Source of the DNA: an uncultured Eubacteriales bacterium
GTDB lineage: Bacteria; Bacillota; Clostridia; Oscillospirales; Acutalibacteraceae
DNA length: 24,269 bases
Reading direction: 5' to 3'
Assembly: GCA_934486915.1 (NCBI GenBank)
Contig: CAKSRC010000021.1
Location: 1-24,269 of the forward strand
Shown here: one piece after another, positions 7,298-15,182 of the stretch
How positions within the stretch are numbered: the stretch's first letter is position 1
Layout of the letters: each line of letters begins with the position of its first letter
Program-made: the position numbers and the translations under genes
The notes under the pieces: model-generated
What the model was told of the DNA's origin: nothing
Seen by the model: only the letters and a program-made list of their open reading frames with translations
Database searches by the model: none

Positions 7298-7347
7298 CAC
7301 CTTATCGGTTTAGATATAAGGTATTTAGCCGATAGGGTGTTTTATTT
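7298..7347 (+). terminator. Terminator after thrS
   Basis: CACCTTATCGG (7298-7308) pairs with CCGATAGGGTG (7329-7339) with one G-U pair, followed by TTTTATTT. The loop is long (20 bases) and contains ATAAGGT (7316-7322), which can pair instead with ACCTTAT (7299-7305), so two exclusive hairpins are possible. Confidence 0.8.
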
Positions 7348-7390
7348 GACTTTTATTATAGATCAAAAGATTATTAAAGGATTGGTTAAT

Positions 7391-8638
7391 TTGGTAAAAA
7401 CAAGAACAGTTTTAGTCATAGGTGCAGGCCCTGCCGGCATGATGGCAGCAGGAAAAGCAGCTTTAGGCGGCAGTAAAGTTATAATTATTGATAAAAATAA
7501 AAAACCAGGTAGAAAACTTCTTATAACCGGGAAAGGCAGATGCAACATCACAAATTTTTGTGACACAAAAACCTTTATCGATTCAGTTCCCACAAACGGT
7601 AAGTTTTTATACAGTGCTATCAATTCCTTTACAACTTATGATGCAATCGATTTCTTTGAAAATTTAGGTCTTGCCACAAAAGTAGAAAGAGGTAACCGGG
7701 TTTTCCCGAAATCCGATAAGTCTCACGATGTTTTATCAGCCATGCTTAAATTTATAAACGAAAATGGCTGCACCTTTATAAATGATAAAGTCCAAAAACT
7801 AATCATTAAAGATAAAAAAGTTATTGGGGCAAAACTTGAGTCGGGCAAGGAAATACTTGCCGATGCCATAGTAGTTGCTTGTGGAGGGCTATCCTACCCT
7901 ATGACTGGCTCCTCGGGTGACGGTTATAAATTTGCAAGGCAAGCAGGTCACACTATAATCGACCCAAAGCCCTCATTAGTCCCAATTGTATCAAACTCAT
8001 TTTGGCGCAGAGACTTGCAGGGATTATCACTTAAAAATGTAGCAATTTCAATTTTAGATAACGATAGTGGCAGCATAATATATAAAGATTTTGGTGAAAT
8101 GCTTTTTACCCATTTTGGATTGTCGGGTCCTATAATACTAAGTGCCAGCTCTCATATGAGAAATATAAGACCTCAAAAATATTCAATCTTAATAGACTTA
8201 AAGCCGGCATTAAATTTTGAAAAGCTGGATCTAAGAATACAAAGGGACTTTTTGAAATACCAAAACAAAGACCTATCTAACGCTCTTCATGATCTACTTC
8301 CCCGCAAGCTAATACCTGTCATAATAAAGCTGTTAAATATCGATTCTAAAACAAAATGCAACCAAATTACCAAGGAGGAACGTCATAGGCTATGTGACCT
8401 TTTAAAAGGTTTTAAGGTCATAGTAGATGATTTTAGACCTATAGATGAGGCAATAATTACCTCAGGGGGCGTAAAAACCTCGGAAATCAATCCAAAGACA
8501 ATGGAATCAAAAATCATAAAAAATTTATACTTTGCGGGTGAAGTTATTGATGTAGATGCCTACACCGGCGGCTTTAACCTTCAAATAGCATATTCAACCG
8601 GATTTTTAGCCGGTAATTCAGCAGGAGGAACAATATGA
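7391..8638 (+). CDS. BaiN/HI0933-type FAD/NAD(P)-dependent oxidoreductase
   Basis: This 415-residue flavoprotein of the HI0933/YhiN (BaiN/RdsA-named) family starts with the dinucleotide-binding GAGPAGMMAAGKAA. The family signature PGRKLLITGKGRCNITN follows a few residues later, with an internal VVACGGLSYPMTGSSGDGY and a C-terminal FAGEVIDVDAYTGGFNLQ that contacts FAD. The substrate is not known for most members, and the bile-acid name of BaiN should not be transferred. I chose the TTG at 7391 because AAAGGA (7376-7381) is 9 bases upstream and the Rossmann strand follows at once. The frame opens further upstream at 7337, but that would lie inside the thrS terminator. Its TGA overlaps the ATG of cmk (ATGA), so translation is coupled. 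Confidence 0.9.
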   Translation: MVKTRTVLVIGAGPAGMMAAGKAALGGSKVIIIDKNKKPGRKLLITGKGRCNITNFCDTKTFIDSVPTNGKFLYSAINSFTTYDAIDFFENLGLATKVERGNRVFPKSDKSHDVLSAMLKFINENGCTFINDKVQKLIIKDKKVIGAKLESGKEILADAIVVACGGLSYPMTGSSGDGYKFARQAGHTIIDPKPSLVPIVSNSFWRRDLQGLSLKNVAISILDNDSGSIIYKDFGEMLFTHFGLSGPIILSASSHMRNIRPQKYSILIDLKPALNFEKLDLRIQRDFLKYQNKDLSNALHDLLPRKLIPVIIKLLNIDSKTKCNQITKEERHRLCDLLKGFKVIVDDFRPIDEAIITSGGVKTSEINPKTMESKIIKNLYFAGEVIDVDAYTGGFNLQIAYSTGFLAGNSAGGTI

Positions 8639-9300
8639 ACTGGGTAGCAATAGACGGCCCTGCGGGAGCCGGAAAAAGTACAATAGCCAAGGAAACTTCT
8701 AAAAAACTTGGTTTTATATATGTTGATACGGGTGCACTGTATAGGGCTATAGCTCTTCACATAATAAGGGCTAAAAAGGACTATAAAAATAAGGAAGATA
8801 TAATAAATGAACTTCCAAATATAAATATTTCCCTTGAGTTTAAGGACGGAGAGCAACATGTTATACTATGCGGGGATGATGTCTCGAGTGAAATAAGAAG
8901 CCCTCAAGTATCGATGGCTGCATCAAGTGTCTCTGCCATTAAAGAGGTTCGTGACTTCTTGCTTTCCCTTCAAAGAAACATTGCTCTTAAAAATAACGTT
9001 ATTATGGACGGCAGAGATATCGGCACTGTCGTACTGCCTGAATCTAAAATCAAAATCTTTTTAACCGCCTCTCCCGAAAAAAGAGCAGAGAGAAGATACA
9101 AAGAGCTTTTATTGAAAGGCAAGAATGTCACATATCAAGATGTACTTGATGATATAAATCAAAGGGACTTCAACGACCAAAACAGAGAGATTGCTCCGTT
9201 AAAGCCTGCTCAAGGTGCTGAAATAATAGATACGTCAAACATGACCCTTGATGAATCTATCAACTACTTGGTGTCCTTTATAAAGGAGAGATTAAATTGA
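8635..9300 (+). CDS. cmk: Cytidylate kinase
   Basis: This 221-residue kinase phosphorylates CMP and dCMP with ATP. It has the P-loop DGPAGAGKST (residues 5-14), DTGALYRA in the CMP-binding region, DGRDIG in the middle, and the lid region with RAERRYKELL and DINQRD. Its length matches the family. GGAGGAA lies about 7 bases before the ATG, which overlaps the stop codon of the upstream flavoprotein, and its own TGA overlaps the TTG of the following plsC. It is part of the cmk-plsC-plsC-ispH/S1 operon, an order well known in Clostridia. Confidence 0.97.
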   Translation: MNWVAIDGPAGAGKSTIAKETSKKLGFIYVDTGALYRAIALHIIRAKKDYKNKEDIINELPNINISLEFKDGEQHVILCGDDVSSEIRSPQVSMAASSVSAIKEVRDFLLSLQRNIALKNNVIMDGRDIGTVVLPESKIKIFLTASPEKRAERRYKELLLKGKNVTYQDVLDDINQRDFNDQNREIAPLKPAQGAEIIDTSNMTLDESINYLVSFIKERLN

Positions 9301-9971
9301 ACAAAGTTGAAAATATAAAAAAAGAAGATTCTTCTTTATCTAAAGCAAATGTTAATAAAAAGGGAATACTATACTCTATAATTAAGGCTATAGTAACTCC
9401 ATTTAGTAAAATCTTTTACTTTTGTGATATAAAAGGCAAGGAATATATTCCTCAAAGCGGAAGCTTTATTCTATGTTGTAATCATTTATCACTGGTTGAC
9501 GTAGTATTTTTAGTAGTCTCTCAAAAAAGAAAAATACACTTTATGGCTAAAAGTGAACTTTTCCAAAATAAATTACTTGCCAAATTCTTTTATAGCATGG
9601 GAGCATTCCCCGTCAATAGAGGTAAAAGTGATTTAAATGCAATAAATACTGCCGAAGAAATTTTAAAAAATGGTGGGGTTTTAGGACTGTTCTTAGAGGG
9701 AACAAGGTCTAAAGATGGCGAACTTCTAAAACCAAAGCCGGGTGTAGCAATGATAGCTTATCAAACAGGTTCAAAAGTTTTACCTGCCTGCATTACTCCC
9801 AAAAATGGAGGTAAAATAAGATTATTCCATAAAACTTTTTTATCATATTCAAAACCAATATCACCAAGTGAACTTGGTCTTAACAGCGGAAATCTCGCTG
9901 AAATTAGAAATGCAACACGAAGCGTTATGGGTGAAATAAAAGAATTAAGGAGAAGCGATCTGCAAAGATAA
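9297..9971 (+). CDS. plsC: 1-acyl-sn-glycerol-3-phosphate acyltransferase
   Basis: This 224-residue PlsC-type acyltransferase would convert lysophosphatidate to phosphatidate at the membrane face. It has the catalytic NHLSLVD (HX4D, H63 and D68), GAFPVNRG as motif II (102-109), FLEGTRSKDG as motif III (EGTR at 134-137) and LPACI as motif IV. A hydrophilic N-terminal extension of about 20 residues precedes a hydrophobic stretch (about 24-42). The start is TTG at 9297, with AAGGAGAG 6 bases upstream, overlapping the cmk stop. A second acyltransferase follows directly, and this copy is the better conserved. Confidence 0.93.
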   Translation: MNKVENIKKEDSSLSKANVNKKGILYSIIKAIVTPFSKIFYFCDIKGKEYIPQSGSFILCCNHLSLVDVVFLVVSQKRKIHFMAKSELFQNKLLAKFFYSMGAFPVNRGKSDLNAINTAEEILKNGGVLGLFLEGTRSKDGELLKPKPGVAMIAYQTGSKVLPACITPKNGGKIRLFHKTFLSYSKPISPSELGLNSGNLAEIRNATRSVMGEIKELRRSDLQR

Positions 9972-9980
9972 TTTATCTTT
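9964..9980 (+). other. Intercistronic hairpin at the plsC stop
   Basis: AAAGATA (9964-9970) pairs with TATCTTT (9974-9980) across ATT, covering the plsC stop codon. It is AT-only apart from one pair and has no U-tract, so it is more likely a processing or coupling element than a terminator. Confidence 0.3.
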
Positions 9981-10004
9981 AGGCAAGATTAATATAAAAC
10001 CACT

Positions 10005-10598
10005 ATGTATTTTAAGCTGCTTAAACTCGCAAAAATTTTTGTAAAAATATTTTTCAATGTAAATGTTATTGGGAAAGAAAATATCCCCAAAAGTGGCGGT
10101 TTTATATTATGCGCCAATCATAAATCTTTATTTGATGCTATCATTTTAGCCCCATTATTCGATAGGCAAATATATTTTATAGGAAAATCGGAACTATTCG
10201 ATACCCATGGAAAGCTTTTTTCAAATCTTTTATATTCCCTAGGCGCTTTTCCCGTAAAAAGAGAAACAAGCGATATTAAATCTTTAAAGCACTCAATACA
10301 CCTTCTTCATCAAGGCAAAATTTTAGGAATTTTCCCGCAGGGAAAGTGTGTAAAAGGTAATGACACTTCATTTACCGCAAAGGCTGGTGTGGCACTTATC
10401 GCTAATAAGGCAAATGCTGATATATTGCCGGTTTCTATATACAGCAACGGTAACATACGCTTATTTAAAAAGATAACCATAAGGATAGGCTTACCTATAA
10501 GCTATAAAAAATCTAATGGTAACAAAAAAGAAGAGCTAAAAAACAATGTTTTTATTATAGAAAAAGAAATTAGAGAACTATTGGAGGCGAGACATTGA
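10005..10598 (+). CDS. Divergent PlsC-type acyltransferase paralogue
   Basis: This 197-residue protein is a paralogue of the preceding plsC: both share a GKE-IP-SG-FILC segment ahead of the catalytic motif. NHKSLFD (H39, D44) supplies HX4D and GAFPVKRE motif II. Motif III, however, reads FPQGKC where the family has EGTR, so the acidic and arginine residues that bind the glycerol phosphate are gone. Acyltransfer chemistry may remain while the acceptor differs, or the protein may be a partner of the first copy. The only possible start is ATG 10005, because TAA at 9990 closes the frame. It lacks a good ribosome-binding site, unlike all its neighbours. Its stop overlaps the ispH start. Confidence 0.82.
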   Translation: MYFKLLKLAKIFVKIFFNVNVIGKENIPKSGGFILCANHKSLFDAIILAPLFDRQIYFIGKSELFDTHGKLFSNLLYSLGAFPVKRETSDIKSLKHSIHLLHQGKILGIFPQGKCVKGNDTSFTAKAGVALIANKANADILPVSIYSNGNIRLFKKITIRIGLPISYKKSNGNKKEELKNNVFIIEKEIRELLEARH

Positions 10599-12586
10599 AA
10601 ATAACAGTTGCTAAATCGGCAGGTTTCTGCTTTGGAGTGAACCGTGCTTTAAAGATAGTAGATGAATTAATTGGCAAAAAGGAAAATATCTATACACTAG
10701 GCCCTATAATTCATAACGATTATGTAGTAAATGATTTAAAATCCAAAGGTGTGCAAATATGCAATGACATTGAAAAAATAAAAAAAGGTGATACTGTCGT
10801 TCTAAGATCTCATGGTGTGTCATTGAATGAAAAAGAATTAATAAGTCAAAAAGGGGCAGATATTATAGATGCCACATGCCCATTTGTGCAAAAAATTCAA
10901 CAAATAGTACAAACCAATTCTCTCGATGGTAAAATAGTATTAATTGCCGGGGATCCAAACCATCCTGAAGTAAAGGGCATAAAAGGTCACTGCCTAAATG
11001 AAAGCTATGTGTTTCAAAATGCAAAAGAGCTTGAGCAAATAGCAAATATACATAAAGATCTATTAAAAAAAGATATAATAATCGTTTCACAAACCACATT
11101 TAGCTTACCCGAATGGGAAAAGTGTTTAATCGTTGCAAAAAAGCTCTATACAAACGCCAAAATTTTTGATACAATATGTAGTGCGACGTCTAAACGTCAA
11201 AAAGAAGCCGAAAAACTATCAAAAAGGTCTGATCTTATGATAGTAATAGGCGGAAAAAACAGTTCCAACACAGCAAAGCTTAAGGATATATGCCAAAAAA
11301 GCTGCCAAACCTATCTAGTAGAAAATGCTTTAGAGCTTCCTTTCTCTGCTTTGCAATCCAAAAAAAATATTGGAGTTACTGCAGGTGCTTCAGCCCCTGC
11401 TAACATCATAGAGGAGGTAATCGAAAGTATGACTAAAGTCATTGAAGAAAACCAAAATAAACAAGAGCAAGAAATGAATTTTAATTTCGAGGAAATGCTT
11501 GAGGAGTCTCTCAAAAATTTAAATAACGGCGATAGAGTTCATGGCGTGGTAATTTCCATTAATCCAAGTGAAGTATATGTGGATGTGGGAAGAAAACAGG
11601 CTGGAATTATTCCAAGAAATGAATTGTCAAGTGACCCCGATGTCAATCCTGCTGATGTTGTAAAAATAGGAGATGAACTTGACCTATTAATTATGCGTAC
11701 CAACGATCAAGAAGGCACTATAACTCTTTCTAAGAAAAGAATAGACATAAGAAAATCCTGGGATGCTTTTGAAAAAGCAAAGGAAAACGGAGATATCTTA
11801 AAGGGTATTGTTAAAGAAGTCAGCCAATATGGCCTTATAGTCAACAGTAATTCCGTAAATATCTTTATACCAAGATCACAAGCATCAGCATCCAGATATA
11901 CAAAAATTGAAAATTTATTAGATCAAGAAGTTGAATTTAGAATTATCGAAATAGACAGTCGTCGCCATCGTGTTGTTGGATCAATTAGATCCGTATTGCA
12001 AGAAAGGCAAGATGAACTATCCAAAAAATTCTGGGAAACTGCAAAAGTCGGCGACAAACTTAAGGGTACTGTCGTATCAATTAAAAGTTATGGTGCCTTT
12101 ATAGACCTAGGCGGAGTTGATGGATTAGCTCATATATCTGAATTATCATGGAAAAAAATACATGATCCATCCGAGGTGCTAAACATTGGAGACACTGTAG
12201 AGGTTACTATAAAATCATTAGATCCTGAAAATAAGAAAGTTGGATTAACATATAGAAACCCTGATGAAAATCCTTGGAATATTATTGCTAAAAAATACAA
12301 CGTTGGCGATATTATAGAAGTACAAATCACAGGAATCGTTGACTATGGCGTATTTGCCAAAGTTATAGAAGGAGTAGAAGGTCTTATCCATATTTCCGAA
12401 ATATCAAATAAGAAAATCGACACTCCTAAAGGTATTTTCTCTATAGGAGACAAGGTAAAAGTTAAAATACTAATGATAGACGCCGAAAATAGAAAAATAA
12501 AACTTTCTTCAAAGCAAGTCGAAAAAGAGGAAATTGTTAACGAACTTTCAAATCCTGTTGAAAATTCCGAAACATCAAAAGAATAA
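10595..12586 (+). CDS. ispH: IspH fused to four S1 RNA-binding repeats
   Basis: This 663-residue fusion joins 4-hydroxy-3-methylbut-2-enyl diphosphate reductase (residues 1-285) to ribosomal-protein-S1-like repeats. The IspH part has the three 4Fe-4S cysteines C12 (GFCFGV), C95 (DATCPFV) and C195 (ICSATSKRQ), plus the substrate residues in SHG, NHPEV, SQTT and NSSNT. It makes IPP and DMAPP in the last step of the MEP pathway. A charged linker (about 281-308) leads to S1 domains at about 311-381, 399-467, 485-555 and 570-641; the last two are closest to canonical (GAFIDLGGVDGLAHISELS, GVFAKVIEGVEGLIHISEIS). Such bifunctional proteins are known in Clostridia and are annotated IspH/30S ribosomal protein S1. 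The start is TTG with GGAGGCGA upstream, overlapping the preceding stop. Confidence 0.95.
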   Translation: MKITVAKSAGFCFGVNRALKIVDELIGKKENIYTLGPIIHNDYVVNDLKSKGVQICNDIEKIKKGDTVVLRSHGVSLNEKELISQKGADIIDATCPFVQKIQQIVQTNSLDGKIVLIAGDPNHPEVKGIKGHCLNESYVFQNAKELEQIANIHKDLLKKDIIIVSQTTFSLPEWEKCLIVAKKLYTNAKIFDTICSATSKRQKEAEKLSKRSDLMIVIGGKNSSNTAKLKDICQKSCQTYLVENALELPFSALQSKKNIGVTAGASAPANIIEEVIESMTKVIEENQNKQEQEMNFNFEEMLEESLKNLNNGDRVHGVVISINPSEVYVDVGRKQAGIIPRNELSSDPDVNPADVVKIGDELDLLIMRTNDQEGTITLSKKRIDIRKSWDAFEKAKENGDILKGIVKEVSQYGLIVNSNSVNIFIPRSQASASRYTKIENLLDQEVEFRIIEIDSRRHRVVGSIRSVLQERQDELSKKFWETAKVGDKLKGTVVSIKSYGAFIDLGGVDGLAHISELSWKKIHDPSEVLNIGDTVEVTIKSLDPENKKVGLTYRNPDENPWNIIAKKYNVGDIIEVQITGIVDYGVFAKVIEGVEGLIHISEISNKKIDTPKGIFSIGDKVKVKILMIDAENRKIKLSSKQVEKEEIVNELSNPVENSETSKE

Positions 12587-12589
12587 ACC

Positions 12590-12624
12590 AAAAATGCATC
12601 CTGCCTTTAGCTGGGTGCATTTTT
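12590..12624 (+). terminator. Terminator of the cmk-ispH operon
   Basis: AAAAATGCATCC (12590-12601) pairs with GGGTGCATTTTT (12613-12624) with one G-U pair. The loop is 11 bases and the 3' arm supplies the U-run. Confidence 0.9.
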
Positions 12625-12706
12625 AAAAAATACCCCAAAACCAAACCATAAACTTTAGATCAAAAATATTTTTTCTATATTAATTCTAAAATTAACAACA
12701 AAGACC

Positions 12707-12735
12707 TTGCAAGAATTTTAATTTATTGGTATAAT
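12707..12735 (+). promoter_or_regulatory. Promoter of the yajC-scf-proC operon
   Basis: The -35 is TTGCAA (12707-12712), the spacer is 17 bases, and the -10 is the consensus TATAAT (12730-12735). It lies about 30 bases before the yajC ATG. Confidence 0.75.
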
Positions 12736-12767
12736 TATCTTTATCACTATTGGAGGTATTTTAAACG

Positions 12768-13097
12768 ATGTTAAACACTTTATTTTCAGGAATGGGCGCA
12801 GACAGCTCTTATAACTTTATAACAGTTATACTTGTATATTCAGTAATCTTCATAGGATTTTACTTTATATTTTTCCGCCCCAACCAAAAAAAGAAAAAAC
12901 AAGAAGAAGCTCTTCAAAACAGCTTAAAAATAGGTGATGAAGTCACTACAATCGGCGGAATTATAGGTAAAATCGTAAGCATTAAAGACGACAACGACTC
13001 TATAGTTATAGAGACAGGTATAGACAGAAGCAAAGTCAACATAAAAAAATGGGCTGTTGCAGAAATTAATAACTTAAAGGTCCCGGAGAAAAAATAA
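12768..13097 (+). CDS. yajC: Sec translocase accessory subunit YajC
   Basis: This 109-residue single-pass protein has one membrane helix (about residues 18-38), the FRPNQKKKKQEE segment that follows it in YajC proteins, and a small cytoplasmic domain with IGDEVTTIGGIIGKIVSI. It belongs to the SecDF-YajC complex that assists protein export. GGAGGT lies 10 bases upstream of the ATG. It is first in a run of plus-strand genes. The association with a TIGR04086 protein and the SCIFF cassette downstream is recurrent in Clostridia. Confidence 0.94.
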   Translation: MLNTLFSGMGADSSYNFITVILVYSVIFIGFYFIFFRPNQKKKKQEEALQNSLKIGDEVTTIGGIIGKIVSIKDDNDSIVIETGIDRSKVNIKKWAVAEINNLKVPEKK

Positions 13098-13111
13098 GAA
13101 TAAATTGTATG

Positions 13112-13150
13112 TTCCCGAATATATATTTACTATATTTTTTCGGGAGTGGA
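13112..13150 (+). promoter_or_regulatory. Hairpin overlapping a ribosome-binding site
   Basis: TCCCGAA (13113-13119) pairs with TTCGGGA (13139-13145), and inner ATA/TAT pairs can extend the stem. The 3' arm overlaps GGAG (13143-13146), the Shine-Dalgarno site 9 bases before the TTG at 13156. Folding would hide this site, so the TIGR04086 gene may be translated only when the hairpin is open. Confidence 0.4.
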
Positions 13151-13155
13151 TATAA

Positions 13156-13563
13156 TTGAGAAATGAAAAATCCTTTAAAAAAGACGAGGCCTTAGTTAGA
13201 GGCGTAAAAGCCATCATTGTCGGCGATATTATCGGCACATTGATATGCATAGCCCTAACTGTTATAGCAGCATTTTTATTTGTTAAATCTAAACATATAC
13301 CCCAAGCAATGCTTACACCTTTAACCATTGCAATTGCAGCAATAGGTGCATTTATAGGAAGTTATGTTACCGTAAGAATTTCTAAAATAAACGGTATGCT
13401 TTACGGCATGGCCTCAGGATTCATATTATTTGTAATTTTATTTATATCAAGTCTTATAATTGCCAGGGAACCGCTTACTATGATGACAGCCATAAAAGCT
13501 ATTTTGCTTGTCTTGGTTGGAGCCATAGGCGGTATCATTGGAGTTAATAAACGATCAAAGTAA
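13156..13563 (+). CDS. TIGR04086 family membrane protein
   Basis: This 135-residue protein has a basic N-terminus and four hydrophobic helices, at about residues 18-44, 50-72, 80-103 and 108-130. Glycine-rich helix packing sites (GAFIGS, GAIGGIIG) are visible. It matches the TIGR04086 family, a membrane protein repeatedly found beside yajC and the SCIFF genes in Clostridia, whose function is unknown. The position between a Sec component and a modified peptide suggests a role in export or in sensing of the peptide, but this is inference. The start is TTG with GGGAG upstream, lying in a hairpin. It is followed by scfA after 16 bases. Confidence 0.88.
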   Translation: MRNEKSFKKDEALVRGVKAIIVGDIIGTLICIALTVIAAFLFVKSKHIPQAMLTPLTIAIAAIGAFIGSYVTVRISKINGMLYGMASGFILFVILFISSLIIAREPLTMMTAIKAILLVLVGAIGGIIGVNKRSK

Positions 13564-13579
13564 ATTAGGAGGAATAAAA

Positions 13580-13717
13580 ATGAAACATATTAAAACTTTG
13601 AATAATGCTAATTTAAAAGAAAGCGCTAATAAAGGCGGCTGCGGCGAATGCCAAGCTTCCTGCCAATCAGCTTGCAAAACCTCTTGCACAGTTGCAAACC
13701 AAAAATGTGAAAAATAA
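13580..13717 (+). CDS. scfA: SCIFF ranthipeptide precursor (six cysteines in 45)
   Basis: This peptide is exactly 45 residues long. It begins MKHIKTLNNANLKESAN and has cysteines at 21, 24, 28, 32, 36 and 43, the spacing that gave the SCIFF family its name. The part before C21 acts as leader. In the homologue CteA of Clostridium thermocellum the maturase joins Cys32 to Thr37 through a thioether; Cys32 and Thr37 are both present here at the same positions. AGGAGG lies closely upstream of the ATG. A terminator-like hairpin and the maturase gene follow. It is one of the most conserved peptide genes in Clostridia, and the role of the mature product is unknown. Confidence 0.95.
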   Translation: MKHIKTLNNANLKESANKGGCGECQASCQSACKTSCTVANQKCEK

Positions 13718-13728
13718 TTTTTACTTTT

Positions 13729-13765
13729 AATTATAAGGGGCAGTGAGGCTGTCCCTTATAATTTT
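13729..13765 (+). terminator. Attenuator-like hairpin between scfA and scfB
   Basis: AATTATAAGGGGCAG (13729-13743) pairs with CTGTCCCTTATAATT (13749-13763) over 15 pairs with one G-U. The loop is TGAGG and only four T residues follow. A weak terminator here would give more peptide mRNA than maturase mRNA, or the stem could protect the scfA message. Confidence 0.65.
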
Positions 13766-13804
13766 GTAAAGCTTTGATAAGTAAATAAGGAAGGACCTAT
13801 TTAA

Positions 13805-15169
13805 ATGATACATAAATATAAATTAAACGGATATAACATTGCACTTGATGTAAACAGCGGTGCTGTACATCTTTTAGATGATTTGTCATATGACATCCTT
13901 GATGAAATGGAAAAAAGCCCTAACAATGAGCTAACCGCTGAAACTATTGAACAATTAAAAAATAAGTATAATAGTGATGAAATACTTGAAACATACAATG
14001 AACTTAAAGACCTTTGCGGTAAAGAGCAACTCTTTTCTGAGGATTGCTATGAATGTTTTGCAAACAAAATGATAAATTCTCCTATCAAAGCAATGTGTTT
14101 AAATATATCACATGATTGCAATTTAAGGTGTGAATATTGTTTTGCTGCCAAGGGTGACTTTGGTAAGGGCAGAATGCTTATGTCCTTTGAAACTGCTAAA
14201 AAGGCTATTGATTTTCTAATTAAAAACTCAGGCTCAAGGCATAATTTAGAGGTCGACTTCTTTGGTGGAGAACCATTAATGAATTTTGAAACTGTCAAAA
14301 AAGTAGTTGAATATGCAAGAAGCCTTGAAAAACAATATAACAAAAACTTTAGATTCACTATAACAACCAACGGTTTACTGCTCACTGACGATAAAATTGA
14401 TTTTATCAATAAGGAAATGTCTAACGTGGTTTTATCATTGGACGGAAGGAAAGAAGTAAACGACCGCTTGAGAGTTACTCCTAATCAAAAGGGTTCATAT
14501 GATACAATTGTCCCCAAATACCAAAAACTTGTTGCTAATCGCAAGGATAAAGACTACTATGTTAGAGGTACATTTACAAAGCATAACCTAGACTTTACAA
14601 ATGATGTTCTTCATATGTTGGACTTAGGTTTCGATCAATTATCTATAGAACCTGTCGTTTCAGACCCTAAACTTAGCTACTCAATAAAAGAGGAAGATCT
14701 TGAAAGAGTCTTTGAAGAATATGAAACATTGGCAAAGAAAATCATAGAATACAAGAAAAACGGTAAAAACTTTAATTTCTTCCACTTCATGATAGACTTG
14801 GATCAAGGCCCTTGTGCGATAAAACGTCTTAGAGGATGCAGCTGCGGAAATGAATACGTAGCTATAACACCTCAAGGAGATATATTCCCATGTCACCAGT
14901 TTGTTGGAAATGATGATTGGAAAATGGGCAATTTAAATGATGGCACATTCTCCTTTGATATAAAAGATCAATTTGCTAAAACCAATATATATACAAAACC
15001 GGATTGTAAAAATTGTTGGGCAAAATTCTATTGCAGCGGCGGTTGCAATGCCAACAACTTTGAATATGAGGGAGATACCAAAAAGCCTCATAAAATAGCT
15101 TGTGAACTCGAAAAGAAACGTTTAGAGTGTGCTATTATGATAAAAGCTGCACTTAGCAATGAAAATTAA
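13805..15169 (+). CDS. scfB: Radical SAM maturase of the SCIFF peptide
   Basis: This 454-residue enzyme cuts S-adenosylmethionine and installs thioether links in the ScfA peptide. An N-terminal part (about 1-90) suits a precursor-binding RRE domain. The radical SAM cluster motif CX3CX2C is C105-NLR-C109-EY-C112, with GGEP at 154-157. The C-terminal SPASM region has the cysteines C337, C345, C347, C363, C401, C404, C410, C414 and C433, enough for two auxiliary 4Fe-4S clusters. AAGGAAGGA precedes the ATG. Adjacency to the 45-residue peptide makes the SCIFF assignment firm. proC starts 14 bases after its stop. Confidence 0.96.
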   Translation: MIHKYKLNGYNIALDVNSGAVHLLDDLSYDILDEMEKSPNNELTAETIEQLKNKYNSDEILETYNELKDLCGKEQLFSEDCYECFANKMINSPIKAMCLNISHDCNLRCEYCFAAKGDFGKGRMLMSFETAKKAIDFLIKNSGSRHNLEVDFFGGEPLMNFETVKKVVEYARSLEKQYNKNFRFTITTNGLLLTDDKIDFINKEMSNVVLSLDGRKEVNDRLRVTPNQKGSYDTIVPKYQKLVANRKDKDYYVRGTFTKHNLDFTNDVLHMLDLGFDQLSIEPVVSDPKLSYSIKEEDLERVFEEYETLAKKIIEYKKNGKNFNFFHFMIDLDQGPCAIKRLRGCSCGNEYVAITPQGDIFPCHQFVGNDDWKMGNLNDGTFSFDIKDQFAKTNIYTKPDCKNCWAKFYCSGGCNANNFEYEGDTKKPHKIACELEKKRLECAIMIKAALSNEN

Positions 15170-15182
15170 GGAGTAATGAACC

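Noticed and set aside
7337..7390. Upstream extension of the flavoprotein frame
   Set aside because: It begins within the thrS terminator and adds residues before the Rossmann strand. TTG 7391 with AAAGGA is better.
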